Notes: generated from the letters alone by a model not told the origin. Numbered from the stretch's first letter, positions 1-8,414 are shown. The stretch is DNA of 64,000 nucleotides from Streptomyces griseoincarnatus (GCA_014649575.1 BMTH01000021.1:1-64000); one strand, 5' to 3'. Numbers and translations are program-made.

Positions 1-77
1 GGAACCCACCCGACACCGCAGCCTTCAACGGCGCGGTAGGCGGGAATCGCCGTCCTTCAGGGCGGCGAGGATGTCAA
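1..77 (+). mobile_element. Right end of an IS200/IS605 (IS1341/TnpB-type) element
   Basis: Bases 48-67 form a hairpin (CGCCGTCC, loop TTCA, GGGCGGCG, one G-U pair), followed by AGGATGTCAA at 68-77. From memory, a GC hairpin followed by GGATGTCAA marks the right end of actinobacterial TnpB-only IS605-family elements and is the 3' scaffold of their omega RNA. The frame starting at base 3 reads NPPDTAAFNG, which resembles a TnpB C-terminus. The transposon body would lie left of the window. The call rests on motif recognition alone. Confidence 0.55.
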
Positions 78-92
78 CTCTCCGCCCCCGTC

Positions 93-626
93 ATGGCGGC
101 ACCCGAGCCGTGGCGGAAGCTGCTCGACCGGCCCGTCGGCGGCCTGCTCGGCATCGGCTTCGCCGTCCACCCCGACACCGGTCAGGACCTGGTGATGACC
201 GTGTCGACGGCGGGTCACGGCCTCTTCGACGCGGTGACGGGCGAGATCGTCGCCCGCGACCGTGACCCCGACCCGGACACGAGCACCCCCGATGCGGAGC
301 CCGACCTCGCCTGCCCCGGGCTCGGTCCGGTCGAGGGCGTGCCGGTACGGATCGCGGGCCTCTTCGGCGGCGGCCCGCACCGCACCACCCCCGACGGCTG
401 GACTCTGGACGTCGTCGCTCCCGACTGGCCCGACCACCGCGTGATCCTCTCCGCGGACGGGGGAGGACACCGTGGCGAGCCGGGCGGCAGCTGGTGGCAC
501 ATCCACCACGCGTCCTGGTCGGAGTTCCGGACCGCCGGCTTCTCCCCGTCCGGCCGCACCCTCGCGGTCGCCACCAGCAGCGACCTCACCCTCTGGACGC
601 GGGAGTCCGTGCGCGCGCTCAGCTGA
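93..626 (+). CDS. Hypothetical protein
   Basis: A 177-residue protein with no catalytic motif, signal peptide or membrane segment that I can see. Its middle is rich in Asp and Pro (DRDPDPDTSTPDAEP) and it has a Trp/His patch (WWHIHHASW) near the end. The C-terminus, FSPSGRTLAVATSSDLTLW, looks like one beta-propeller blade and resembles remembered Streptomyces proteins of unknown function. The frame is open upstream to base 3 without a stop, through the transposon end, so the ATG at 93 is the likely but unproven start. No good Shine-Dalgarno is visible. The next gene is convergent, and the two overlap by a few bases (619-626). Confidence 0.6.
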   Translation: MAAPEPWRKLLDRPVGGLLGIGFAVHPDTGQDLVMTVSTAGHGLFDAVTGEIVARDRDPDPDTSTPDAEPDLACPGLGPVEGVPVRIAGLFGGGPHRTTPDGWTLDVVAPDWPDHRVILSADGGGHRGEPGGSWWHIHHASWSEFRTAGFSPSGRTLAVATSSDLTLWTRESVRALS

Positions 627-1551
627 GGATCGCCTCCAGGCGGCCGCGGCACTCCGCCGCGAACGCCGGGAACGTGTCCCAGTAGTACGGGATGCCGGCG
701 ACGGCGACCGCGATGGCCCAGGCGCGGGCGCGCAGCCAGGTCGGGGTGTCGAGGGACAGGGCGTCCCGGTAGGCGTGGCGGGCCTCGGGCGGGAGGTCCC
801 AGACGGGGGCGTGCTCGGCGTCGGGGAAGCCGATCGAGAGCGCGCCGAAGTCGATCACGGCGTGGAGCCTCCCGTCGCGGGCCAGGAGGTTGGCCGGTCT
901 GAGGTCGCCGTGCAGCCAGACATGCGGTCCTGCGGGGTCGGGCAGCGCGAGCGCCTCCCGCCACAGCCGTTCCAGCGTGTCGATGTCGAGGTCCAGCCCT
1001 TCGACGGCCCGGCACGCGTCGAAGCCCGGCCCGACCCACTCGTCGCACGCCGCCAGGGTGCCTCCGCGGTACCAGGACAGCCCGTCCTCCCGCGTGGCTC
1101 CCATCAGGTCGGCCCGGTGCAACTCCCGTACGAACTCCGCCAGGTCGGTGCCGAAGGCGGCCCAGTCGCGGACCGTGTCCGGGCCCACGTCCTCGCCTTC
1201 GATCCAGCGGTGGACGGCCCAGGGGACCGGGTAGGCGTCGGTGGGCGTCCCGGCGTGCACGGGCTCCGGCACACGGCGGGGGAGGAGGGGCGCGAGACGG
1301 GGCAGCCACTGCTGCTCCTTGCGCAGCGACGGGCCGGCGTCCGGCTTGCGGGGCAGGCGGACCAGCAGGTCGTCGCCCAGCCGGTACATGGTGTTGTCCG
1401 TGCCCGCGCCCGCGGTCCGCAGCGGCAGTTCCGCCCACTGCGGGCACTGGGCCCGCAGCAGCGACCGTACGAGGGCCTCGTCGGCGGTGATCTCGTTCTC
1501 GTGCAGCGACGTCACCCGGGAAGTGTGGTCTCCGGATGCCACGGAGGCCAC
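619..1551 (-). CDS. Aminoglycoside phosphotransferase (APH) family kinase
   Basis: A 310-residue protein-kinase-like phosphotransferase of the APH/choline kinase superfamily. The Brenner motif HGDLRPAN lies at about 214-221 and the metal-binding DFG at 234-236. An N-lobe with MYRLGDDLLVRLPRK carries the ATP lysine region. The substrate cannot be told from sequence; many chromosomal members phosphorylate small molecules and are not resistance genes. The ATG at 1551 gives the longest product. An in-frame GTG at 1515 (VTSLHENE) is an alternative. It lies 16 bases downstream of the acetyltransferase gene on the same strand and is probably co-transcribed with it. Confidence 0.8.
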   Translation of the reverse strand: MASVASGDHTSRVTSLHENEITADEALVRSLLRAQCPQWAELPLRTAGAGTDNTMYRLGDDLLVRLPRKPDAGPSLRKEQQWLPRLAPLLPRRVPEPVHAGTPTDAYPVPWAVHRWIEGEDVGPDTVRDWAAFGTDLAEFVRELHRADLMGATREDGLSWYRGGTLAACDEWVGPGFDACRAVEGLDLDIDTLERLWREALALPDPAGPHVWLHGDLRPANLLARDGRLHAVIDFGALSIGFPDAEHAPVWDLPPEARHAYRDALSLDTPTWLRARAWAIAVAVAGIPYYWDTFPAFAAECRGRLEAILS

Positions 1552-1567
1552 CGGGTTTCCGCCCGTC

Positions 1568-2434
1568 TCACACGGGGCCGTCGTACGTGAAGCGGTAGCC
1601 GGCGCAGTCGGTGAGGCGGACGTAACCGAGACGCTGGTACAGGGCGTTGCTGGTCGGGTTGGCCGGGTCCGCGAACAGGACGACGTCCGTGGCGCCCGCC
1701 CTGAGCGCGGCCCGGCTCACCGCGGCCGTGACCGCGCCCGCGTAGCCGTGGCCGCGGAAGCGGGGCGGGGTGTGGACGGGGTCGACGCGGACCATGCCGC
1801 CGGTCACCGAGGTGACGGCCGCCATGGAGACGGGGGTGCCGTCCGGGGTCCGCCAGAAGGTGAAGTGCCGGTCGCCGAACCGTGATCGGTCCCAGGAGTC
1901 CGCGTCGATCAGGTCGATGGACGGCTGCTCGCCGACCTCGACGCAGAACTCCCTGCACCTGCGCACCACCAGCTCGCGGTCCTCCGCCCCCGCGAGGTGG
2001 GCGCGGCCCTCCGGGTGCGGCCGGGGCGGGGTGAGGGTGCCGAGGCGGTAGAGGTGCGTGTGCCAGAACAGCTTCGGCGTCGCGCCGGTGTGTCCCTGCC
2101 AGGCGGAGGCGAAGACGCCGGCGGTGTCCTGGTCGGCGACGACCTGGGCGGGGGTGTGGCCGAGGGCGGCCAGGCGGGCGGCGAGGGCGTCGGCGTCGTC
2201 GGCGTTTAGCGGGGTGAGGCCGAGACGGCCGCGTGGGGTGAGGTAGCAGACCGCGCGGACCTCGCCGTCGGTCTCCAGCCGGCCGAGGACGTGGCCGCCC
2301 GAGCCGGCGAGGCGCAGCTTCTCGACGTCCGTGAGCGGGGTGGTGTGCAGGGCGGGGCGTGAGCGCAGGAAGGCGCCGGCCCGCGCGAGGAAGTCCTCGA
2401 CGTCGGTGGTGAGATGCCAGTGGTCCGGGAGCAT
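1568..2434 (-). CDS. GNAT family N-acetyltransferase
   Basis: A 288-residue protein. Its C-terminal half (from about residue 190) is a GNAT fold: VRVDPVHTPPRFRGHGYAG at about 216-234 is the acetyl-CoA pyrophosphate loop, and NPTSNALYQRLGY at about 263-275 is the typical end strand and helix. The N-terminal half is a degenerate GNAT-like or unknown region, an arrangement common in actinobacterial acetyltransferases. The acceptor is unknown. It leads a two-gene minus-strand unit with the APH-like gene. Confidence 0.8.
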   Translation of the reverse strand: MLPDHWHLTTDVEDFLARAGAFLRSRPALHTTPLTDVEKLRLAGSGGHVLGRLETDGEVRAVCYLTPRGRLGLTPLNADDADALAARLAALGHTPAQVVADQDTAGVFASAWQGHTGATPKLFWHTHLYRLGTLTPPRPHPEGRAHLAGAEDRELVVRRCREFCVEVGEQPSIDLIDADSWDRSRFGDRHFTFWRTPDGTPVSMAAVTSVTGGMVRVDPVHTPPRFRGHGYAGAVTAAVSRAALRAGATDVVLFADPANPTSNALYQRLGYVRLTDCAGYRFTYDGPV

Positions 2435-2507
2435 GCCTCATCGTGCCGGACGCGGGACCGGGCGGGCGGGGGTTCGCACCGATCCCGCCGAGGGCCGGCC
2501 GGAACGC

Positions 2508-3590
2508 CTACGCCGGTGCCGACACGTCCGCGACCACGCAGCTCACGTTGTCCGGACCGCCCGACGCGTTGGCCAGGTCCACGAGTTCACGGACGGCATC
2601 CTCGGGCCCGGGTGTGTCCGCGAGCACGCGGTGGACGTCCTCGGCGGGCACGACCGTGGACAGGCCGTCCGAGCAGAGGAGGTAGCGGTCGCCGGCGCGG
2701 GCGTCGTGCAGCCGCAGGTCGGGCGTGGAGTCGGCGCCCCGGCCCAGGGCGCGTATCAGCAGGGACCGCTGCGGGTGCGAGACGGCCTCCTCGGGAGTGA
2801 GACGCCCTTCGTCGATCAGCGACTGCACCACCGTGTGGTCGTGGGTGATCTGGAACAGCTCCCCGTCGCGCAGGAGATGGACGCGGGAGTCGCCGATGTG
2901 GACGAGGGCGAGCTGTGAGCCGGTCCAGAGCATCGCGGTGAGCGTGGTGCCGGCGTCGGCGTCGGCGCCGTCGTCGCCGGGTGAGGTGACGCCGTGCACG
3001 GCCTGTTCGGCGCGGCCGAGGGCGTCCTCCAGGGCGCCCAGCAGGTCGCCCGCCGGGACGGTCTCCGACTCAAGGCTTCGCAGGGCGTCGACGGCGGCCG
3101 CGCCGGCGAGGGCGCCCCCGGTGCCGTAGCCGTCGGCGACGGCGAGCAGGCGGGAGCCCGCGTAGGCGGTGTCCTGGTTGCTCGCGCGGACCAGGCCGGT
3201 GTCGGAGAGGGCGGCGTAGCGGAGGGTGAGAGGCGCGGTGGTGCGGGACATGGCGGGGTCCTTCCCGGTCAGATGGTCGACGAGGAAGGCCGCCAGGTCC
3301 CGCCGCGCGGCCGTGTCGGCCTCGACCCGCGCCCAGTACGCGCGGATCTCGCCGGCCGCCTCGCCCGGCTCCATGGCGCACACCCGCCGGATGCGGGCGA
3401 GCGGCATGCCCAGCCGCCGGAGCCAGGCGACCAGCCGGGCCTGCTCCAGCTGCCCGGGCGCGTAACGGCGGTAGCCGGTGTCCGGGTCGACGCGGGCGGG
3501 AGTCAGCAGACCGAGCTCGTCGTACAGCCGCAGCGCCTTCGGCGACAGCCGGGACGCCTTCGCGAACGCCCCGATGGTCAGCAGCTCCAT
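2508..3590 (-). CDS. MerR-type regulator fused to a PP2C serine/threonine phosphatase
   Basis: A 360-residue two-domain protein. Residues 1-70 are a MerR winged helix-turn-helix (LTIGAFAKASRLSPKALRLY, then DTGYRRY). A helical linker at about 75-112 takes the place of the usual effector domain. Residues about 120-360 are a PP2C phosphatase with ASNQD (136-140), VADGYGTGG (151-159, replacing the usual DGMGG), GTTLTA (214-219), GDSR (233-236), CSDGL (306-310) and GGPDNVS (344-350). The metal-binding aspartates are therefore present. It probably couples DNA binding to dephosphorylation of a Ser/Thr kinase target. It is a single-gene unit, with no kinase adjacent. Confidence 0.85.
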   Translation of the reverse strand: MELLTIGAFAKASRLSPKALRLYDELGLLTPARVDPDTGYRRYAPGQLEQARLVAWLRRLGMPLARIRRVCAMEPGEAAGEIRAYWARVEADTAARRDLAAFLVDHLTGKDPAMSRTTAPLTLRYAALSDTGLVRASNQDTAYAGSRLLAVADGYGTGGALAGAAAVDALRSLESETVPAGDLLGALEDALGRAEQAVHGVTSPGDDGADADAGTTLTAMLWTGSQLALVHIGDSRVHLLRDGELFQITHDHTVVQSLIDEGRLTPEEAVSHPQRSLLIRALGRGADSTPDLRLHDARAGDRYLLCSDGLSTVVPAEDVHRVLADTPGPEDAVRELVDLANASGGPDNVSCVVADVSAPA

Positions 3591-3692
3591 GCGTGTCCCT
3601 CCTCGTACCGGGCCCGTCGCCCGGCACCGTCGATGCTGGGCGCTCCCCTTGGGTGAAGGTCAACAGTCGCCCCGCGGACGGCGAGCGCACTC

Positions 3693-3722
3693 TTGCAAGC
3701 GGGTTGCTTGCAATTGTTAGCA
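3693..3722 (+). promoter_or_regulatory. Palindromic operator and promoter of the XRE regulator
   Basis: TTGCAAG (3693-3699) and CTTGCAA (3707-3713) are perfect inverted 7-mers around CGGGTTG. TTGCAA can serve as a -35, with TTAGCA (3717-3722) 18 bases downstream as the -10, and the ATG follows at 3732. An operator lying across the promoter of a helix-turn-helix gene suggests autoregulation. Confidence 0.5.
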
Positions 3723-3731
3723 GGGTGCGTC

Positions 3732-4235
3732 ATGGTGGAAGACATGGCATCCCTGAACGTCGGCGGACTCGGTGAGTATCTGCGCGAGCAGCGGCGCAAC
3801 GCGCAGTTGTCGCTGCGGCAGCTCGCCGATGCCGCCGGGGTGTCCAATCCGTACCTGAGCCAGATCGAGCGCGGACTGCGCAAGCCCAGCGCGGAGGTGC
3901 TCCAGCAGGTCGCCAAGGCGCTGCGCATCTCCGCCGAGACCCTGTACGTCCGCGCCGGGATCCTCGACGCCGAGCGCGACCGGGACGAGGTCGAGACGCG
4001 CGCCGTGATCCTCGCCGACCCCACGCTGAACGAGCGCCAGAAGCAGGTGCTCCTCCAGATCTACGAGTCCTTCCGCAAGGAGAACGGATTCGGGGGCACC
4101 GAGGACGGTGAGGTGGGAGCCGTCGGGCCCGAGCCGGGCACGGAGGCCTCCGCCGGCACGGGCGGCAGACCCGCCGAGCGCCCCGGCCACGAGGCCGGCG
4201 GCGACGACAACGGTCCGCGGCGGACGGCCGGCTGA
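3732..4235 (+). CDS. XRE family helix-turn-helix regulator
   Basis: A 167-residue DNA-binding protein. The XRE/Cro HTH lies at about residues 10-70 (LRQLADAAGVSNPYLSQIER, then LRKPSAEVLQQVAKAL). A helical segment follows (LNERQKQVLLQIYESF), then a Gly/Glu/Pro-rich disordered tail. The ATG at 3732 follows an AGGG at suitable distance; ATG 3744 is possible. The palindrome at 3693-3713 overlaps its promoter. The HBHA-like gene follows 77 bases downstream on the same strand, so the two may be co-transcribed and functionally linked. Confidence 0.85.
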   Translation: MVEDMASLNVGGLGEYLREQRRNAQLSLRQLADAAGVSNPYLSQIERGLRKPSAEVLQQVAKALRISAETLYVRAGILDAERDRDEVETRAVILADPTLNERQKQVLLQIYESFRKENGFGGTEDGEVGAVGPEPGTEASAGTGGRPAERPGHEAGGDDNGPRRTAG

Positions 4236-4312
4236 GCCGGCCAGGGCGCCGGACGCCCGCCACGGACCACACAGACCCTCAGCCGAACACGACATCCGGG
4301 AGGACCATCACC

Positions 4313-4957
4313 ATGGCCATCACCGACGACCTGCGCAAGACCCTCAGCGACCCCAAGCCGCTCTACTTCGCCGCCGGCACCGCCGATCTGGCGATGCAGC
4401 AGGCCAGGAAGGTGCCGGCCCTGGTGGAGCAGCTGCGCACCGAGGCCCCGGCCCGCATCGACGCCGTGCGCAACACCGACCCCAAGGCCGTCCAGGAGCG
4501 GGTGACCGTCCGGGTCCGGGAGACGCAGGAGACCCTGCAGGCGAAGGCCAACGAGCTGTTCGGGACGATCGACACCGACCTGAAGAAGCTCGGCGAGACC
4601 GCCCAGGACCTGGCGCTGCGCAGCGTGGGCGTCGCCGCCGAGTACGCGGTCAAGGCCCGCGAGACCTACGAGAAGCTCGCCGAGCACGGTGAGCAGGCCG
4701 TGAAGACCTGGCGCGGTGACGCCGCCGAGGGCATCGAGGACATCGCGGTGGCCGTCGAGCCGCCGGCCCGGCCGAAGCCCGCCCCCGCCCCGGCCGAGGC
4801 CGGGACGGCCGAGAAGCCTGTCGAGGCCAGGCCGGCCGAGGCGAAGGCGACGGAGGCCGACCCGGCCGAGGCCGCCGCGAAGAAGCCCGCCGCCCCGAAG
4901 AAGGCCCCGGCGGCCCGCAAGGCCCCGGCGAAGAAGACGACGCCGCCCGCCAAGTGA
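4313..4957 (+). CDS. Heparin-binding hemagglutinin (HBHA)-like protein with Lys/Ala/Pro tail
   Basis: A 214-residue protein. Residues 1-140 are predicted helical and coiled-coil-like, opening MAITDDLRKTLSDPKPLYF. The C-terminal 70 residues are Pro/Ala/Lys-rich with repeated KKPAAPKKAP-type units. That architecture is shared with mycobacterial HBHA and its Streptomyces homologues. In mycobacteria the lysine repeats bind sulphated glycans; in Streptomyces the role is not established, and binding to DNA, cell wall or membranes is possible. There is no signal peptide. A good ribosome site (GGGAGGA) precedes the ATG. Confidence 0.75.
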   Translation: MAITDDLRKTLSDPKPLYFAAGTADLAMQQARKVPALVEQLRTEAPARIDAVRNTDPKAVQERVTVRVRETQETLQAKANELFGTIDTDLKKLGETAQDLALRSVGVAAEYAVKARETYEKLAEHGEQAVKTWRGDAAEGIEDIAVAVEPPARPKPAPAPAEAGTAEKPVEARPAEAKATEADPAEAAAKKPAAPKKAPAARKAPAKKTTPPAK

Positions 4958-5147
4958 GCGGCGTCGCACCCCGCTGAAGCGGGACGGAACGGCACGGGCC
5001 GGGCACTTACGCGGTGCCCGGCCCGTTCATCGGGTAGCCGACCGGCGGATGCGGGTACGGTGACGGCGGGAAGACGACGTGGCGCCCGTCGGGGCCGCGG
5101 CAAGGACGACGGCGCGGTGGACGAGCCGATTACGGGTGGTGGACGTA

Positions 5148-5486
5148 GTGCTGATGCAGGGCTTCGCTAACTTCTTGTGGCTGCTGAGCATGGCTCTGAT
5201 CGTGTTCAGCGGCTTCGCGCTGATCGACGCCGCCACGCGCCGTGAGGACGCCTACCGCGCCGCGGACAAGAAGACCAAGCCGTTCTGGCTGATCGTCCTG
5301 GGTCTCGCCTTCGTGGTGAACCTGATCTTCAACATCCTGTCGTTCCTGCCGATCATCGGCCTGATCGCGACGATCGTGTACATGGTCGACGTCCGCCCGG
5401 CCCTGAGGTCGCTCCCCGGCGGCGGCCGAGCCCGCAGGGGCTCCAGCAGCGACGGGCCGTACGGGCCGTACAACGGCGGTCGCTGA
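5148..5486 (+). CDS. DUF2516 family membrane protein
   Basis: About 112 residues, with one N-terminal membrane helix (MQGFANFLWLLSMALIVFSG), a short charged loop with DAATRREDAYRAADKKTKPF, and a second helix pair (FWLIVLGLAFVVNLIF and IIGLIATIVYMVDVRPAL). The tail is Gly/Arg-rich. The loop and spacing match actinobacterial DUF2516, whose function is unknown. The start is GTG 5148 or ATG 5154; the frame is open further upstream, but that part is not protein-like. Confidence 0.75.
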   Translation: MLMQGFANFLWLLSMALIVFSGFALIDAATRREDAYRAADKKTKPFWLIVLGLAFVVNLIFNILSFLPIIGLIATIVYMVDVRPALRSLPGGGRARRGSSSDGPYGPYNGGR

Positions 5487-5550
5487 CCGGACCCCGGCAC
5501 GCCGAAGGGCGGGCGCCCCTGAGTCGTGTCCGCAGGTGCGTCGTGGTTTC

Positions 5551-5596
5551 TCGCGCAGTTCCCCGCGCCCCTAAAGGGGCGCGGGGAACTGCGCGA
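5551..5596. terminator. 22-bp perfect inverted repeat, bidirectional terminator
   Basis: Arms at 5551-5572 and 5575-5596 are perfect complements with a two-base loop. The arm begins TCGCGCAGTTCCCCGCGCC. It lies between the convergent DUF2516 and response-regulator genes. The same arm recurs in part at 51853-51873 (CGCAGTTCCCCGCGCCC), so this is a dispersed Streptomyces repeat. There is no U-tract. Confidence 0.65.
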
Positions 5597-5644
5597 ACGG
5601 CCCAGGACGGCCCGCGGCCGACCCGAAACCTCAGCCGACGCCCG

Positions 5645-6988
5645 TCACCGGGTGCGGTCCAGCAGCAGTACCGCCACGTCGTCCGTGAGCTCGCCCCCGT
5701 TGAGGTCACGCACCTCGTTGACCGCCGTGCGCAGCAGCTCCTCCCCGCTCAGACCCTCGGAGAGCCTGCGGCGGATCAGGTCCACCATGCCGTCCTGGCC
5801 CAGCCGCTCCCCGGTGTCGCCGACGCGGCCCTCGATCAGGCCGTCGGTGTAGAGCATCAGGCTCCACTCGGCGCCCAGCTCCACCTGCATCCGCGGCCAG
5901 CGGGCGCCGGGCAGCAGCCCGAGGGCGGGGCCGTTGTTGTCGTACGGCAGGAGCCGTGCGGGCATGCCGGGGCGGGCCAGCAGCGGCGAGGGGTGGCCGG
6001 CCAGGCAGAGGCCGGCGCGGCGGCCGTCCGGCGCGATGTCCACCGTGCACAGCGTCGCGAAGATCTCGTCGTCCGGACGCTCGTGCTCCAGCACCTGCTG
6101 CAGCGTGCTCAGCAGCTGGTCCCCGCACAGCCCGGCCAGGGTCAGCGCCCGCCAGGCGATGCGCAGCTCCACGCCGAGCGCCGCCTCGTCCGGGCCGTGC
6201 CCGCAGACGTCGCCGATCATGGCGTGCACGGTCCCGTCGGGCGTGCGGACCACGTCGTAGAAGTCGCCGCCGAGCAGGGCGCGCGAGCGGCCGGGCCGGT
6301 AGCGGGCGGCGAACCGCAGCGGGGAGCCGTCCAGCAGGGGCGTCGGCAGCAGGCCGCGCTCGAGCCGGCGGTTCTCCTGGGCGCGCAGCCGGCCCTCGGC
6401 GAGGCGCCGCTCCGCGTAGTCGGACCGCTTGCGCTCCACCGCGTAGCGGATGGCGCGGCTCAGCAGCCGCCCGTCCAGCTCGTCGCGGATCAGGTAGTCC
6501 TGCGCGCCGACCCGCACGGCCTCGGCGCCTCGCTCGGTGTCGTCCGCGCCGGTGAGGGCGAGGACGGCGTGCCGGGGCGCCAGCTCCAGGACGTGCCGGA
6601 GGACGGCCAGCTCGTCGCCGTCGTCCGCCCGGCCGGGCGCGGGCAGCGCCAGGTCCAGCAGGATGCAGTGGACGTCGTCGGTCAGCAGCCGCTCGGCCTC
6701 CGTGAGGTTGCGGGCGGTGCGGATGCGAATCGGCCGCCCGGCCTGGTCGAGCAGGTCGGGCACGATCGGCGTGCCGCCGGGGTCGTCCTCGATGAGCAGC
6801 AGGGTGAGCGGTGCGGGTGTCGTGGTGGTCGCGGTCTTCGCCGGTTCGGTGGCGGACGGGGTGGCCGCCTCGGCGGCCGCCGTCCGGTTCTCGGGCAGCT
6901 CCTGGGCGGACTCGTTCGGTGCGGCGACCGTTCCCTGACCACCTTCCGCGGCCGGGATCGCTCTCTGCCGCGGTACGGGTGCGGGCAT
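5645..6988 (-). CDS. Response regulator with SpoIIE-type (PP2C) phosphatase output
   Basis: A 447-residue protein. The first 60 residues are low-complexity. A receiver domain follows, with the acidic pair at LLLIEDDP (63-70) and the phosphoacceptor Asp in ILLDLALP (near 112). The usual conserved Lys appears to be Arg in DYLIRDEL. After a helical linker comes a SpoIIE phosphatase domain with LLGGDFYDVV, GDVCGHGPDEA, LYTDGLIEGR and TDDVAVLLLD. Such proteins dephosphorylate anti-sigma-factor antagonists. The ATG at 6988 is preceded by GGAAGGAA. An open frame reaches 7168 but lacks a ribosome site. No partner histidine kinase is adjacent. Confidence 0.85.
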   Translation of the reverse strand: MPAPVPRQRAIPAAEGGQGTVAAPNESAQELPENRTAAAEAATPSATEPAKTATTTTPAPLTLLLIEDDPGGTPIVPDLLDQAGRPIRIRTARNLTEAERLLTDDVHCILLDLALPAPGRADDGDELAVLRHVLELAPRHAVLALTGADDTERGAEAVRVGAQDYLIRDELDGRLLSRAIRYAVERKRSDYAERRLAEGRLRAQENRRLERGLLPTPLLDGSPLRFAARYRPGRSRALLGGDFYDVVRTPDGTVHAMIGDVCGHGPDEAALGVELRIAWRALTLAGLCGDQLLSTLQQVLEHERPDDEIFATLCTVDIAPDGRRAGLCLAGHPSPLLARPGMPARLLPYDNNGPALGLLPGARWPRMQVELGAEWSLMLYTDGLIEGRVGDTGERLGQDGMVDLIRRRLSEGLSGEELLRTAVNEVRDLNGGELTDDVAVLLLDRTR

Positions 6989-7322
6989 TGTTCCGGGTTC
7001 CTTCCCTCCCCCCGAGGGCATGGCGGGGGCGACGGATCTCGGCCCTGTCCCCCGCGAGCGTCTGACGTGAGCGGGCAGGGGATGCCCCTTCGAACGGGGA
7101 CCATAGCGGGTGACCGTGCCGCAGCGGAATGGTGTGAACCACGCCGCCCGGCCAACGGCCGCTGTCATATGCCGCGTTTGCTACCGCAGTTGGACAGGCC
7201 GGAGATGCTGTGGGGATGACGAACGTCACGTCCACGGGGCGTTGGCCACGAGATCCACGTGCGGTGGGTCACGTGGCCGGTGTCACCGGGCCGTTGGGGC
7301 CGCGGAGCTCTGCCCCCGGACG

Positions 7323-8414
7323 TCACTCCGCGGCCGGATCGGGCCGTACGACGCCGAGGATGGGCATCGAACCGGCCCCGGCGAGCGTCACGGTCCGGCC
7401 GGGGCGGGGCGCGTGGACCATGACCCCGTCGCCCACGTACATCCCGACGTGGCTGGCGTCGGCCCAGTAGATGATGAGGTCGCCCGGCCGCATGTCCTCG
7501 ACGTCGACGCGCTTCAGATGCTGCCACTGCATCTGCGACGTGCGCGGGATGGTCTTCCCCGCGGCCAGCCACGCCTGCGAGGTGAGCCCGGAGCAGTCGA
7601 ACGTGTTCGGACCCTCCGCTCCCCACTGGTAGGGCTTGCCGATCTGCGCCGTGGCGTACGCCACGGCCTCGCGGCCCTGCGCGGTCGCCTTCGAGGTGAG
7701 CTCGTCGAGCACGCCGGAGCTCAGCCAGGTGGCCTGGGCGCGGGCGGCGGCCTGCCGCTCCAGCCGGGCCAGCCGCTCCTTCTCCTCCTGCTCCAGCTCG
7801 GCCTCCAGCTTCTCGGCCGCCTCGATCTGCCTCTCGACCCGCTTCTGCGCGGCGGCCTTGACCTTGCGGCCCGCCTCCAGCTTCCGCATCTGCTCCCGGG
7901 CGTCCTCGGCGTACTCCTCCAAGTCCCGCTGGGTGCGCGTCATCTCGCCGAGCATGCCCTTGGCCGCGTGCTGTTCCTGCCGGACCCGGCCGGCGCCGTC
8001 GAGGAAGTCCTGCGGGTCGTCGCTCAGCACCAGGCGCGCCTCGGGCGGCAGCCCGCCGCCCCGGTACTGCGCGGCCGCCGCGGCGCCCGCGCGGTCCTTG
8101 AGGTCGTCCAGCTTCTCCCGGCCCTCGACGATCTTCTTCGCCAGCCGCACGACCTGCGCGGTCTGCTGCCGGGCCTTCTCCTCGGCCGCGTTGTACTCGT
8201 CGGTGGCCTTGGCCGCCGCGCGGTAGAGCTTGTCGAGCTTCTTGCGGACGGCCTCGAGCTCGACGTCGCTGGTGACCACGGTGACGCTGGCCGTCGTGCC
8301 CGGGTCGGGCGGGGGAGTGGGCGCCGCGAACGCCGTACCGGGCACGGCCAGTACGGTGACCGCGCAGACCACGGTCACGGCCGCCGTCAGCACTCCGCGC
8401 TTGCCTGCCCCCAT
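7323..8414 (-). CDS. Secreted NlpC/P60 (C40) peptidoglycan endopeptidase
   Basis: A 363-residue exported protein. The signal peptide has a hydrophobic core TAAVTVVCAVTVLAVPG and an AFA-A cleavage site near residue 30. A long coiled coil spans about 50-230, as in RipA-like hydrolases. The C-terminal NlpC/P60 domain has the catalytic Cys in FDCSGLT (C274), His in SHVGMYVG (H322) and His334 in MVHAP. It should cut D-Glu to diaminopimelate stem-peptide bonds in the wall, with the coiled coil controlling access. I see no c-di-AMP riboswitch in the leader. Confidence 0.9.
   Translation of the reverse strand: MGAGKRGVLTAAVTVVCAVTVLAVPGTAFAAPTPPPDPGTTASVTVVTSDVELEAVRKKLDKLYRAAAKATDEYNAAEEKARQQTAQVVRLAKKIVEGREKLDDLKDRAGAAAAAQYRGGGLPPEARLVLSDDPQDFLDGAGRVRQEQHAAKGMLGEMTRTQRDLEEYAEDAREQMRKLEAGRKVKAAAQKRVERQIEAAEKLEAELEQEEKERLARLERQAAARAQATWLSSGVLDELTSKATAQGREAVAYATAQIGKPYQWGAEGPNTFDCSGLTSQAWLAAGKTIPRTSQMQWQHLKRVDVEDMRPGDLIIYWADASHVGMYVGDGVMVHAPRPGRTVTLAGAGSMPILGVVRPDPAAE

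Noticed and set aside
5543..7219. 558-residue plus-strand frame opposite the response regulator
   Set aside because: Antisense shadow caused by GC bias at codon position three.
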